DNA of 64,000 nt. Origin: Vitellaria paradoxa (taxonomy: Eukaryota > Streptophyta > Magnoliopsida > Ericales > Sapotaceae). The DNA lies in contig CM034238.1 of the NCBI GenBank assembly GCA_019916065.1, positions 24,171,246-24,235,245 on the forward strand. Reading direction: 5' to 3'. The position numbers and the translations under genes are program-made. Under the pieces are notes generated by a model, which was given only the letters and a program-made list of their open reading frames with translations, was not told where the DNA came from and made no database searches. Each line of letters opens with the position of its first letter. The first letter of the stretch is position 1. Positions 1-16,225 of this stretch are shown here, piece by piece.

Positions 1-15
1 ATGAAAAAAAAAATC

Positions 16-209
16 TACTTCCAAGCAGGACGCATGAGTGAAACTAAATGTCATACTTGTGAAACAAAGATCAAGTGAAGATTCAGTTGGGGAAAAAAAA
101 TCATAAAGATGGAGGGAAAAAATGCTACTTAAAAAGCTGTAAAGAAGCTACTTCCAAGGAGGCCTTATGAGTGAAACTAACTGCCATATTGTGAACGAAA
201 GATCAAACA
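16..209. repeat. Imperfect ~60-bp direct duplication inside a DRP2 intron
   Basis: Copies at about 16-75 and 148-209 share the order CTACTTCCAAG, ATGAGTGAAACTAA, a TGTGAA block and AAAGATCAA, roughly 80% identical by eye. The duplication lies in the intron after exon 7 and does not touch the donor at 226-225. Confidence 0.7.
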
Positions 210-226
210 GTAGCTGGAAGAAATAC

Positions 227-6024
<5,798 letters not shown>

Positions 6025-6420
6025 CGATCGGCCAAATCAAATGAAAAAGAAACAAATATATGTATGATTATATTTAGAGAGAGAGAGAGAGAGAGAGAGG
6101 AAACGAAGTAGAAATCGGATCGAAAGAGATCCAAGGAAAAATGAAACCCTAGTTAATGAAAGAAGATGGCGAGAGATCGACAGATGAATCTATATGTAAG
6201 TATATATGTGTATATTTTGGGGTTCCGGCGAAAGGCCGGAGATTCAAAAAGTTGAACTTTTGAAATTAAGAGAGAGAAAATGAGAGGCGAACAGAAAGAG
6301 AAGAAACTTAAATAGAATGAACAAAAAAAGAAATTAAAAACGAAACGCTCTCTCTCTCTCGATCTCACTCGCTTTCTTTTTCTCTGCCGGTAATAAAAAC
6401 GAGTTTTTTTCTTTATTTTA
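6025..6420 (-). promoter_or_regulatory. DRP2 leader and probable core promoter
   Basis: This stretch lies directly upstream of the DRP2 start. Read on the minus strand it holds a CT microsatellite (plus-strand AG run at about 6076-6100), a second short run near 6349-6362, and a TATA-like TCTATTTAAG at about 6306-6316. CT-rich leaders are common in plants. The assignment rests on position and composition only. Confidence 0.35.
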
Positions 6421-6913
6421 AATTTTAAATTTGTATTTTGTTTTATTCATTGTGTAGGTCCTGGAGTTTGGGAATTTGCCTTTCCACTTAAGTTTTCAAA
6501 TTCAAATATTTTGAACCAGTCCTCGTTTTCCTTCATTCAAACTACAGAAACAACAGAGTCACGACAAAAACAAATTCAAAACTATTTATTACTCAAATCT
6601 CTTTTTTAATTTTTATTTTTCATTTGGATGGGGTAAAATTAGAAGGAAAAAAAGATTTTAGAATTTATTTTTGTTTACAAGATAGCATTTGATTTACTTT
6701 TCTATTTTTTATTTTAGGTGTTTTATATTTTAAAATTTTCAAAATAAGAAAATAAAAAATGTTCTGCTTTTTTTACTTTGAATTAAAAATACTCAAAACG
6801 ATTTTTTTGTCATTTTTATTTATGTGTAAACTTATTTTTTATTTTTTAAAATAAAATTTGAAAACAAAAGTGATCAAATAAATTTTGAGTTATTTTCTTA
6901 TTTTTAACAGTGC
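6421..6913. other. AT-rich intergenic DNA upstream of DRP2
   Basis: Poly-A/T tracts only; nothing recognised before the SINE that follows. Confidence 0.5.
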
Positions 6914-7142
6914 AAAATGGTAAATAAGTGACTCCGAGGGTTAGCTTAGCGGTTGATGAATAACCGCCAGAAGGCGTAAGCCTAGAGACGGAGGTTCGAA
7001 TCCCATTGAGTGTGTCCTCGACTAAACTAGAGATGTCTTGGGTCGGACTGCTCCCCCGGTTTACCCATCAGCTACGCGGACCGTTGAGGTCTACAATAAA
7101 CCAGTGGGGTTCCGGGTCACCAAAAAAAAATAGTAAATGAGT
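6914..7142 (+). mobile_element. tRNA-derived SINE with target-site duplication
   Basis: The element body is about 6930-7126. An RNA polymerase III box A, TAGCTTAGCGG, lies at 6942-6952 and a perfect box B, GGTTCGAATCC, at 6993-7003. About 120 bp of tRNA-unrelated sequence follows, ending in an A run at about 7122-7130. The unit is flanked by AAAATGGTAAATAAGT (6914-6929) and AAAATAGTAAATGAGT (7127-7142), a 16-bp direct repeat with two mismatches. This combination is diagnostic of a SINE inserted by LINE machinery. It sits about 0.9 kb upstream of the DRP2 start. I do not name the family. Confidence 0.85.
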
Positions 7143-7775
7143 TCAAAATAGAAAATCAAAAATAAAAGTAGAAAACAAAAAATAGAAAAATAAACTAAAT
7201 GCTATCTAAATTATTTCAAGAAATAAATAATTTAGTGGTAAAATAACAATATACACATTCTTTTTCTTCTATTTTTTCTCAACTTACAAACAAAAAAAAA
7301 AAACTATTATCGTTTTTTTTTCTTCAACTTACAAATAAATAAAAAAGAAATATTATCAATTCTCTTCTTTTCTTTTCTATTCTCTCCTAAATCACAAACT
7401 GTACATTATGATTTTTGCACTTAATTAAAGTTGTATTATATTATTAACCAATTATTATATTTCTTTAATTAAAATAATCACTTGAAAGTCACCCGCATGG
7501 GTCTTCCTTACGAAATTATCTAAAATAAATAAAAAGAACAATTTTTATTTTTTAAATTCTCTATTTAATAATACTTTACATCAACAAACATTAAGTAAAA
7601 TTTTCCTAATCTTTTATATTTTTTTATTTATTGGTTAAATTTATTGAAGAGTTAAATTAAAAATAAAATATATTAAATATTTTCTTTAAAAATTATATTA
7701 TATAATAATACTAATTTTATGTAATAATAATAAATATAATATAATAAAAAGGTGATTGTTATTAAATACATTTAA
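7143..7775. other. AT-rich intergenic DNA
   Basis: Poly-A/T and TTTTC-rich stretches; no gene, RNA or element end seen. Confidence 0.5.
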
Positions 7776-8255
7776 AGGGTGTTTGGAGTGATAAAAATGA
7801 AATAAAATGTGATTTAGGAAAACTTTTTACGTTTGGTACACACAGATCAAACCACATTTTTTGGAGATGAATAGTATGATTCACATTCTAACGGATTGGA
7901 TTTCTATTTGAACATATTCAAAATTTTGTATCAGTCATGCATTTTTTACAGACCATATCAGACTTGAAACGGTTTCTACTATTCGTTTGGACAGAAATTA
8001 GCTGTGTGAATCAGTTAGAATAGTCTCTACGGCCTCAGAAAAATTAGTGACAATTGGTGTCATTCGGTAATTTGGGAGTCTGTGGTGAGAATAGCAAAAT
8101 AAGTTTTACTATTTGATTAATCGAATTCCAATTATCGACTTTATTTTAGAAAGTATTAAACTTTTTTTTCAAATTTTAAGAAAGAAAAAATATGTAAAAA
8201 TGTAATAGAGATTTTCAGAAATTTTCATCAAAGTTTGGTGCACCAAACGGGCCAT
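7776..8255. mobile_element. Tourist/Harbinger-like MITE (family B copy)
   Basis: The 480-bp segment is bounded by TAA at 7773-7775 and 8256-8258. Its ends face each other as AGGGTGTTTGGAG and, reverse-complemented, ATGGCCCGTTTGGTG. The inner block with GGAGATGAATAGTAT recurs at 19864-20308 and in part at 58311-58765. A 3-bp TAA duplication with GTTTGG-type ends is the signature of PIF/Harbinger MITEs. There is no coding capacity. Confidence 0.7.
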
Positions 8256-8299
8256 TAATAATATAAATATAATATATTATTGTTACCTAAGCTACTGTA

Positions 8300-8607
8300 G
8301 GGAAACTTAAGTATCTATTTGTAGCACTAAAAATCACCAAAAAAATATCTCTAAAAATCTCTAATTTTCTCTAATTTTTTCAATTTTTTTACCCCAAAAT
8401 CGCTAGCTTTTTCTAATTTTTACCAACTTTCTTCAAGTTTATTTAACTTTAATCGATTTGCTCAAATTTTCTTTAACTTTCTCTCAAAATCTTTAATCTT
8501 TTTTAACTTTTTGAGCAAACACATCAAACACCATATTTTGTTTAATTGAGCTAATTTTTGTTTTTTGTTTTTTTTAATACTTTTTAGTGCTCTAAATAGA
8601 CACTCCC
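8300..8607. mobile_element. Non-autonomous TIR element
   Basis: The left end carries TATCTATTTGTAGCACTAAA and the right end, reverse-complemented, TGTCTATTTAGAGCACTAAA, a TIR of about 25 bp with three mismatches. The interior is AT-rich and non-coding. The target-site duplication could not be fixed. Confidence 0.6.
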
Positions 8608-8969
8608 AATTATTGTTGTGGATGCCCTCAACTTGAAATTTTTTTTAAACTTTTCATTTTTCTCAATTTTTACAATCTTAATTATATTCTCAAAATTTCA
8701 TAAAACTATTTCAAAACACAACAAAAATTTGGTATGTCTTTGTAATTAAAGAACCTGCATATACAACATAAAATGTTTCTATTCCAAAAAAAACCTATTT
8801 AATTTCAAAATCTGACTGTATTTTGTCCAAGTTTCAGATAAACACAAATTTTACTACCGGGTTTGAACTTCAATTTTTAACAAAATTTAAAAGCATTCTT
8901 TGTGCTATACATTCTGATGCATTTATATGAGGAATTTTCAATTTTTTTAATAGGTAATAATAATAGTTA

Positions 8970-9267
8970 AGATGATTGGAGTGGAAGAGTATTCAACAAA
9001 GCACAATGACGCGTAAAGTTTTTATTATTTTTGTTTTCGGGCGAGAAAGTGTGCACACACCTTCCAAGTTTCTAGAAATGACATTTCGGCTGCTGGGTTT
9101 CAATTGTGCCCTGAATTTTTTATTAATTCATTTTCACTCTCTGTTAAAAACATTATTTTCATTTTTTCTCCCTTTTATAAAAATTATTTATCTTTATCTC
9201 ATTACACGAATTTCGAATACACAAATTATCTCAAATTATCTAACTTTTTGTCACTCCAAACGCTCTC
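8970..9267. mobile_element. Tourist-like MITE
   Basis: Flanked by TTA at 8967-8969 and 9268-9270. The ends are AGATGATTGGAGTG and, reverse-complemented, GAGAGCGTTTGGAGTG. The element is about 298 bp, AT-rich and without a gene. Confidence 0.55.
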
Positions 9268-9822
9268 TTAAAATTCTGAAATAAAAAAATAACTAAAAAT
9301 AATAATAGTAATAATAATAATTAATATAGTCTAATTATAAACTTAATTTTAATTCGTTAGAATAAAAATAATAATACTAAATATTAATTTTAATTCATTA
9401 TAATAAAAATAATAATACTAAAATTATTCTAAAATTACCTCTTAAATCTTAATAATTTATTCAATTTAATGCAATTTTTAAGAATTTAGATTAGAATTGG
9501 AAAAATGTTAAATATAGGGAAATTACATTTATGCCCTGTACTTAGGCCCACAATCACTAACACCTCCCATACTTCGATAATGTGTACTAATACCGCTATA
9601 CTGTTCACAAAAGTGATAAAGTCGACGCTGTTACATTAAGTGCTAAAAAGTCAAAAATGGCATTTATATAATTAAAGCCCTAAATCAGTCGCCCCCAAAC
9701 ATGTTAGTTGAAAAGTAGCAGCAGTCGGTAATATTTGAAAGTAGCAGCAATAGGGTGACTTCGCCAGTCAAAAGTAGCAGCAACAAGAGAGATTTTACCA
9801 GTGGCAAATCCATATTCTCTTC
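9268..9822. other. Intergenic DNA with a possible lone MULE-type end
   Basis: AT-rich. At about 9518-9690 a GGGAAATTACATTTATGCCC-like start and following text resemble a Mutator-like terminus, but no inverted partner was found. AAAGTAGCAGCA recurs three times at about 9710-9783. Confidence 0.4.
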
Positions 9823-10130
9823 TCAGTTTGTGATTTGGTGGATATTTATGGTAAATCTACTAAAATAGATTTGATATATGTGTGTGTGTATATAGTATTT
9901 GTTTGTGATTTTGTGAAAATTTGTAGAAAATACACCAAATTAGATTTGATATATATGTATATAGAATTTGTTTGTGATTTGGTGGAGATTTATGACAAAT
10001 CTAGAATTTGTTTGTGATTTGGTGGAGATTTGTAGAAAATCCATCAAATCATATAGAATTTATTTGTGATTTGGTGGAGATTTATGACAAATCTAGATCT
10101 GATATATTTATAATTCGTTTGTATGTATAA
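9823..10130 (+). repeat. Degenerate minisatellite
   Basis: About five head-to-tail units of variable length (40-75 bp). Each opens with TTTGTGATTTGGTGGAGATT or a close variant and runs through GACAAATCTAGA or GTAGAAAATCCACCAAAT to a TATATAGAATT-like close. Length differences come from internal deletions. Confidence 0.8.
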
Positions 10131-10139
10131 ATGTATATA

Positions 10140-11110
10140 TAACATTTTATATGTATCCAATCCAAAGATCGAATCTACCTCCAAATCCAAATCTTTCTAA
10201 GACATAGTAGTGAGGGCATATAGTAGTGATGATGGGCTCCATACAAATTGAACTATTGTCTACCCCTCTTACTGTAATTAAAAGAACAAGTTTGCTCAAC
10301 GAGTCGAGGACAATTGGAGTCAAAGATTCCTCCCTCTCACTATCCCATACATGGTCAGGGTAATGACTACTCCCTGTGTTGGTTGTTTCTAAGTTTGTGT
10401 CATCATCTAAGAGAGATTTATCAAACTTGTATGTGTCATGATCAAGTATAGTAGGAAATTTAAGTTCAGGACAATGGGTGTATGTGTATGTGAGCTCAAC
10501 ATCTATCAGACTTCCCATAGGTGTAAAATAAGAATCATGCATGAGGGGGTCAATAATGAGCTGGTGTGAGTAATATATGCATTGGGAACAACCCTAAATT
10601 CTATTCTTCCCTCTGGACGTGTGTGTTTGTAGGTCTCAAGGGTAGTTCATGCCATTTCCAGAGTGAGGTCCAGAAACACACAACGGCCACCCCGTCCAAA
10701 GCGTGGTGCATCTCAAAAGATAAAGCATCCAAGAAGAAATCAATAGCACGCTATAACTCAAAATCATGCTTTGGACAAGAGTGGAGAAGATTATTGAACT
10801 TTTCCCGACACTAACAGAACATTCCACCCATGTTTTGTAAAAATGGTTTAATTTGGTGTTTAAAGTTGAAAGTTCTATAGATGGGAGAGAGGTAAACCAG
10901 GAATGCTCTCCACAACTCCTCCCAAATGCACGGGGATGGACTGAAGGGCATGGTACCATTCCGTGGCGATACAATGAAATGATAGAGGAAAGAATAAAAG
11001 TCTTAAATTTTTCGTCCACACTAAAGTTGTTACACTGTGCAATTACTAACTCAAACTTAGAACTTCTAAATATAAGACTCAAACTTCTAATAAGAAGCCA
11101 ACAAAAGATT
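10140..11110 (-). pseudogene. Decayed retrotransposon gag-like fragment (tentative)
   Basis: Minus-strand translation shows, spread over frames, WEELWRAFLVYL, then LNHFYKTW, then REKFNNLLHSCPKHDF and IDFFLDALSFEMHHALDG. This order resembles the retrotransposon gag domain (FYETWERFKDLL and PHH motifs) of Ty3/gypsy elements of Athila type. Stops and frame changes interrupt it. The open frame at 10147-10542 is unrecognised and may belong to the same relic. The assignment rests on remembered motifs and is weak. Confidence 0.4.
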
Positions 11111-12780
11111 TAGAATGGAGACATTTTTTGCATGAACAAAATTTATATGAGATGTCGAAGTGACAAAAGGGTAGCCATTATTCAAAGTCATAACAAAGTA
11201 GAAAATTTTGAATTCATTCTAAAAACCTGAATATCTCCAACGGTCACCATCCTCACATAAGATGAATGGAAGATGGACCACCAACAACAGCCACTCTCTG
11301 AGCATGTTGTGCTTCACCTCTGTACAGCTCTTTCATTTCTTTTTTTGCTCAGCGTGCTTCACACCTTTCTTATTTTACAGCAGCCTGCACTCAAAGCATT
11401 TCAACATCAATATAAGGGATGACATTCAAATATCATGAACTAAGAAAAGCCAAATATAAATTTATCAAATTACTAACCAATGAGAGCACAATTGAACAAG
11501 ATTCTCTCTCTTTTTTTCACTCTATTTTTTGCATGAGACTAAATTCAACAGGCTAAAAAGATGTTTAACAGGCTAAAAAAGATGTTCTAGTTTGTGAGTA
11601 GAAATTGGGGGGAGGGGGGCGAAGAGGGAGGGGGCATTAAGAAGTTCTGGAAATCCTATAGTTATATATGCTAAATAAGTTGAAACAAGCAGATAGCGCA
11701 CCTTCTGCTCTCTCTTTTCCTCCTTCGACTCCTGACCAAGTTGTTTCCTCTTCTGCAGCTCCTTTGTCGAGGTAGTCGCATCTTTCACTTTGCCTGCAGT
11801 AGATTTCCTACTATGAGGTAAATAGTCCAGAGGAAGCTTTTCTTTTCCTTTAAGAGATATTGCATGGCTAGGAGTGCTCAAGGCCCCAGAGACCATTTCA
11901 GCCAATTTCTTCTTTCTCCTTACTTCTGGAACTTCAATCTTCCCATGGTGGCTATCAAGATTTGAATATGTTGAAATGATAGTCTCACAATCCCACACTT
12001 CAGTTTCATCACTACTTTCCTGTACAACAACCACATCTTCATCTTTATCATCATTTTCGTACTTTTCAACATATTCCCTACACCGTCGAATAATATCTGC
12101 AGCAGAGTCCACTGACTCTGCATTTTCAGGCTTCTCTTTGCTATTAATAAGGTCTGCAGGAACTTTACATTCCTCGTTTAGTTCTAGATATTCCGTCACA
12201 TGGTCCTTAAGGGCCTTGAGCTTTTCTACGAGGAAGTCATGGCGTGCATCTTCTTCAACCAAGAAATTATTGTATTCATCTTCAATGTCTGTACCATATT
12301 CCTGAAGTTCAAGCTGTATTAACCAATTTAATGTCAGACACTGAAACTTCAGAATCAGACGTGACCAGATATCTAAACATGCACCATGTAAAGAGTTTTC
12401 AGGCACAAAAGCTTACATTGGAGACTTCTGTGATGTTAAGTTAGGTTTTTATTTCAAATGTTCGACGGTCATTGTGGATCGTAGAGCAATATAAACCAAA
12501 CATTTGGAGCTCAACATTTATATTAACCCACCAACAAAATTTCAGTCACATTCTTTATAACAAATTTACTCTCACAAAGTGCCTTTGTCACGCCTGGAGT
12601 TATGATAATAATAACATACTCCAGATCCAGAAATAATATATATACCCACACAAGTACCCTGAAAAATTAACTCACCATGTCAAACTGCTCATCTAGAATG
12701 CGGCAAACTCTTGGCTTCTCATCGGCACAGAATTCTCTGGGAATCTGCTGGTGATTGCTAATTTTGTCAGCGTCAATTAA

Positions 12781-13022
12781 GGCTCCGTTTGGGAAACCTG
12801 GATAGTAGCCGGCTATTTTTTAGCTTCAACAATACTTGGTCAATTTTACCCTCTTACATTTTAACCTTCTTTTAAACTTTCAGGGATAAAAATGTCAAAT
12901 TAACAAAAATTACATTTCCACCTCAAAAAAACTCACTTTTTTTCCTTCCCAAACACAAATTTAGCAAGCTTATTTTTAACTAGCTAAAAATAAGCTTGCT
13001 AACTTTCTTCCCAAACCAAGCC
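12781..13022. mobile_element. Tourist-like MITE inside LTV1 exon 2
   Basis: The 242-bp element is flanked by TAA at 12778-12780 and 13023-13025. The TIRs are GGCTCCGTTTGGGAA and, reverse-complemented, GGCTTGGTTTGGGAA (12 of 15). It interrupts coding sequence: LTV1 codons run up to it (ENMVDL) and resume past it in the same frame (IDADKISNH). Read in the gene's direction the MITE brings an early stop. Confidence 0.88.
12961..13002. repeat. Perfect 18-bp hairpin inside the MITE
   Basis: TTAGCAAGCTTATTTTTA at 12961-12978 is exactly inverted at 12985-13002, around a 6-base loop. It would form a strong stem in DNA or RNA. Confidence 0.9.
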
Positions 13023-14131
13023 TAAGTCAACCATATTTTCTTGCGAATGAGAAGCATTAGACGGATCAATTTATTTTCTTTTGACCTCAGAGTTATCAAC
13101 CAAATTCAACCTTTTATCAAATTCTACATCCTCTACTTCATCAGGAAGGTTTGCCTTTACAACAAAATCCTCTTCCAAGCCCTCAATATCAGAACCAAAG
13201 CGGGACAAATCACTATCATCAAGCAAGGCAACTACTTCAGGATCAACTGCTTTCTGGATCCTAACACCCACTGTTCTTGAAGCGATACTGTAAAACGATT
13301 TGTCATCGGAATTGTCATTCACTTCAGAAATTTCTAATCTGGAAGCATCATACGCCTGAAACACAATGCAGAGTAGAAAAGTCACAAAGCATCTTCAAAA
13401 TCAAAATCTAACAAAACTTATTTGTTAATAAGGCCACACTCCATTATTGAGAATCTATTAGAAAAACAGAAATAAAATAAAACAACATCCTAACTCCCAC
13501 TATTCATTCCCCAACAAAGAAAGCCTTCCTTGACAGAGCAGCAACAACTTCTTGATAGCAAACAACAACAATTTCAGATAAAAGCACTAGAATTTTCGTT
13601 TCTTTTCCTACAATTTCTCCAAAACCAAGTGACGGCATAAAGAAATCTATAAACAAGAACCTTGACATCAAGTGGTAGCTGATCGAGCTGCGCCTTAGTA
13701 TTATGATAATACGCTGAACCACCACCTGTGTTCTTGATCTCCCTCAAGTGAATCAGATAGTTATAACCGTCATCCGGAAACCCTAGCTCCAATGTCTCCC
13801 TCCTCGTATGATCCGGCAATGGGGCCGCCGCAGTCGGCGGCGGGGCTCGAATTAGTATACCAGAATTTCCACCACCATCTTCATCGTCGAAATCGTCAGA
13901 AGCGTCGGCGAGCATTGAACTGGGGTCGTCGTCGAATTGGCCGTTGCCTGATACGGCATCGGTCTGTTCGGCGAAGAAACCATCGACTGAGTAAGAAGTA
14001 TTATCAACTCTAACGAAAACTCGGTTGCCAGACGGTCCATCGGCGTAGCTTGGATCAGAGCAGTCTCTCGGGCGAGGAGTTGAAAGGTTGCAGCTTTTTT
14101 TCTTGTCGATGAATTTCTTTTTCCTACCCAT

Positions 14132-14440
14132 TGTTGACACACAGCGTAATCAATAGATGTTCTTGAGCGAGCGAAAGTTGGATCGAATTTGAGGAAGATG
14201 AAGAAGGGTTAAAACCCTACTTCTCAAGCAACAACTTACCATGACACGTGGATAATCAAAACTAACCAAAATCTATCAATTTTTATTCAATTTTTATATT
14301 TTTTAATTAAATTTTATTACATATTACTTTTACACTAAATTTTATACTTTTATTATTTTTTAGTCAAACAATTTCACTCTAAACAACTTCATCAAAAATT
14401 CTAATGAAAATAATCAAGTGATTTTATTAATAACAAGAAT
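14132..14440. other. Upstream flank of the LTV1-like locus
   Basis: Short 5' flank, then AT-rich DNA. No convincing TATA box was found. Confidence 0.4.
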
Positions 14441-14588
14441 GCGTTAGGAGTGGCAAAAATAAAATAAAATAAGATAAGTTATAAATTCGTAAATTGTACA
14501 ATGAGATAAAACATGAATAAGTTTTAAAATTTTTAATATTTTTTATTATTTTTAAAAATTTTTCCTATCACTGTAAACTGAACGAATG
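14441..14588. mobile_element. Short MITE-like repeat (family A copy)
   Basis: About 150 bp, starting GCGTTAGGAGTGGC and carrying the inner text AAATTCGTAAATTGTACAATG, which also occurs in the copies at 17898-18044, 22601-22758, 58778-58925 and, inverted, 63792-63929. The ends of this copy are eroded. Confidence 0.5.
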
Positions 14589-14633
14589 TAAAAAAATTTA
14601 TAAAATTACGAAATTAATATTCAAATAAAATAA

Positions 14634-15022
14634 GGGTCCATTTAGAGGCTAAAAAATTAATAAAAAAGTATTAAAAGTTACATTTGATATGTTTGGTAGA
14701 CTCACAATTTTTTTCATTTTTTTACTTTGCTATAGTAAAAAAATAAAACCAAAAGTTTTACCAAACACACAAAATTACTACTTTTTTGCTCTGTTACAGT
14801 AAAAAATTTACTAAACACACAAAAAGTTACCTTTTTTTACTTTGTTATAATAAAAAATTTATCAAACATCTAAAAGTTATAAAAAATACTAAAAATTATA
14901 CTTTATTCCACCAAATACAAAAAAATATATATATATAACTAAAAAAACACACAAAAAAAAAAAAAAAAACTACCTAAAATTAAAATTTTTTCCTTTTTTT
15001 TTTAAAACATCCATGCGGCCTC
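14634..15022. mobile_element. Tourist-like MITE with internal sub-repeats (family D copy)
   Basis: TAA lies at 14631-14633 and again at 15023-15025. The interior repeats a roughly 60-bp unit with TTTACTTTGCTATAGTAAAAA and ACCAAACACACAAAA three to four times. The same units appear inverted at 60473-60806. Confidence 0.5.
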
Positions 15023-15025
15023 TAA

Positions 15026-16225
15026 AAAGTTGCAGTCAATTATCCAATTCGTTTTCCAAGATTATAGCCAAGCAGGGCAGAAAGTGCATGCTTATGGTTA
15101 TCCCTTAATAGAGATGTAAACAAGACAGGTGGGTCGATTCGAATCCGATTCGATTTTTTATTTGCCCATCCCGACCCACTTATTTTTATCTGCTCGGCTC
15201 GGTCTAACCCACACTCCTCAAGTTTGGGTTGGGTCAACTCACGTCCTGACCCGACGATCTGGTGCACTTGTCTTGAATATAAAATTCAACTATTGCTTTG
15301 TTTACCAATTAACTTGCCAATTACAATGATAGATCTATTAATCTCCCCATTTGGTTCCATGAGCAATTACAGACTCAAAGCTATCTAAATGAATGATAAG
15401 ATCCTGTCGTTCAAACCCATTAAAGGTAGGTATCATATCAATATAAAGTTTCTAAATTAAAATCAATTGCAAATAAATTATAGGAAAAAACAATAAGGAG
15501 TGGATGGTGTCAGGTGAACTAGAATTAGTAAAATAATGATTCATGTTCAGGTTTTTTTCTTTAATGTAAAAATTATTTTTTAATTATTAATCTATTGAAA
15601 ATAAAGCTTTTAAAAAATATATATAATAAATTTTTATTAGTGTAAAACTATTATGTCTGCGTCATTCCCTAACAACGGCACCACAAACTTGACTGCATTC
15701 AAACTTTACAATTTAAAGTAACTCTCAATTATAAGAGCGATATAATTGTATTTAGTGAGTTTAAGATTGTATCTACATGAAACAAACAAAACAAATAAAT
15801 TAATCCCACGACTTAAAATTGTAGGCACATTTATTTTTATTTTAATAAAATAATTTTAATTAATTATAAACTGAATATTTAAAAATGATGGAAAAATTAA
15901 ATTAGGTTCGATCCTAAATAATCTAAGTTCTGAATAAAATTAAATAAATAAATTAAAATAAAATAATGGCAATGCATAATCTAAATCGACAAATTAGGAT
16001 TAACAACTATAAATATAATGGGTTTAGTAGAAACTTGAAAGCAATTTTATTTAAAAGCATTTAATTAACTAGGAACTTCAGTGATTTGAAGAGAAAAGGG
16101 AGATGGAAAGACAGAAAGAGACATCGACTGAACCAAGGTCTATATTTTTTCTATTCAATCATGTGAATAGGGGGTAAAATTATAATTTTACTCACAAAAC
16201 ACTCACCTACTCACTCCTCATTAGG
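15026..16225. other. Intergenic AT-rich DNA
   Basis: A GC-richer patch at about 15117-15265 has several GGGTCG/CGACCC words typical of degenerate non-autonomous elements. The rest is AT-rich with no gene recognised. Confidence 0.45.

Larger units (their letters stand above)
11253..14131 (-). pseudogene. LTV1: LTV1-like locus (40S ribosomal subunit assembly factor), probably a decaying copy
   Basis: LTV1 helps late maturation and nuclear export of the pre-40S ribosomal subunit. Four exons are recognisable: 14131-13661 (start MGRKKKFIDKKKS, later LPDHTRRETLELGFPDDGYN), 13355-12676 (AYDASRLEISEVND, DEKPRVCRILDEQFDM), 12313-11702 (LELQEYGTDIEDEY, KGKEKLPLDYLPHSRK) and 11384-11253 (KKEMKELYRGEAQ, ending GPSSIHLM). 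GT/AG borders and phases agree, so this is not a processed copy. Lesions: a local frame slip at the conserved residues after KKKS; an in-frame TAA at 13071-13073; a 242-bp MITE at 12781-13022 inside exon 2; and in-frame TAA at 11370-11372 and TGA at 11349-11351 in the last exon. Removing the MITE would restore the frame across its site. Sequencing error or unusual splicing cannot account simply for all lesions. Confidence 0.8.

Noticed and set aside
6942..7003. tRNA gene
   Set aside because: Boxes A and B are present, but there is no proper acceptor stem or anticodon arm, and the unit continues into a SINE body with an A tail and target duplication.
9823..10130. CRISPR-like array
   Set aside because: Units are degenerate, unequal in length and without unique spacers; a plant minisatellite.
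11874..12305. 143-codon plus-strand frame
   Set aside because: Antisense shadow of LTV1 exon 3, low-complexity serine-rich.
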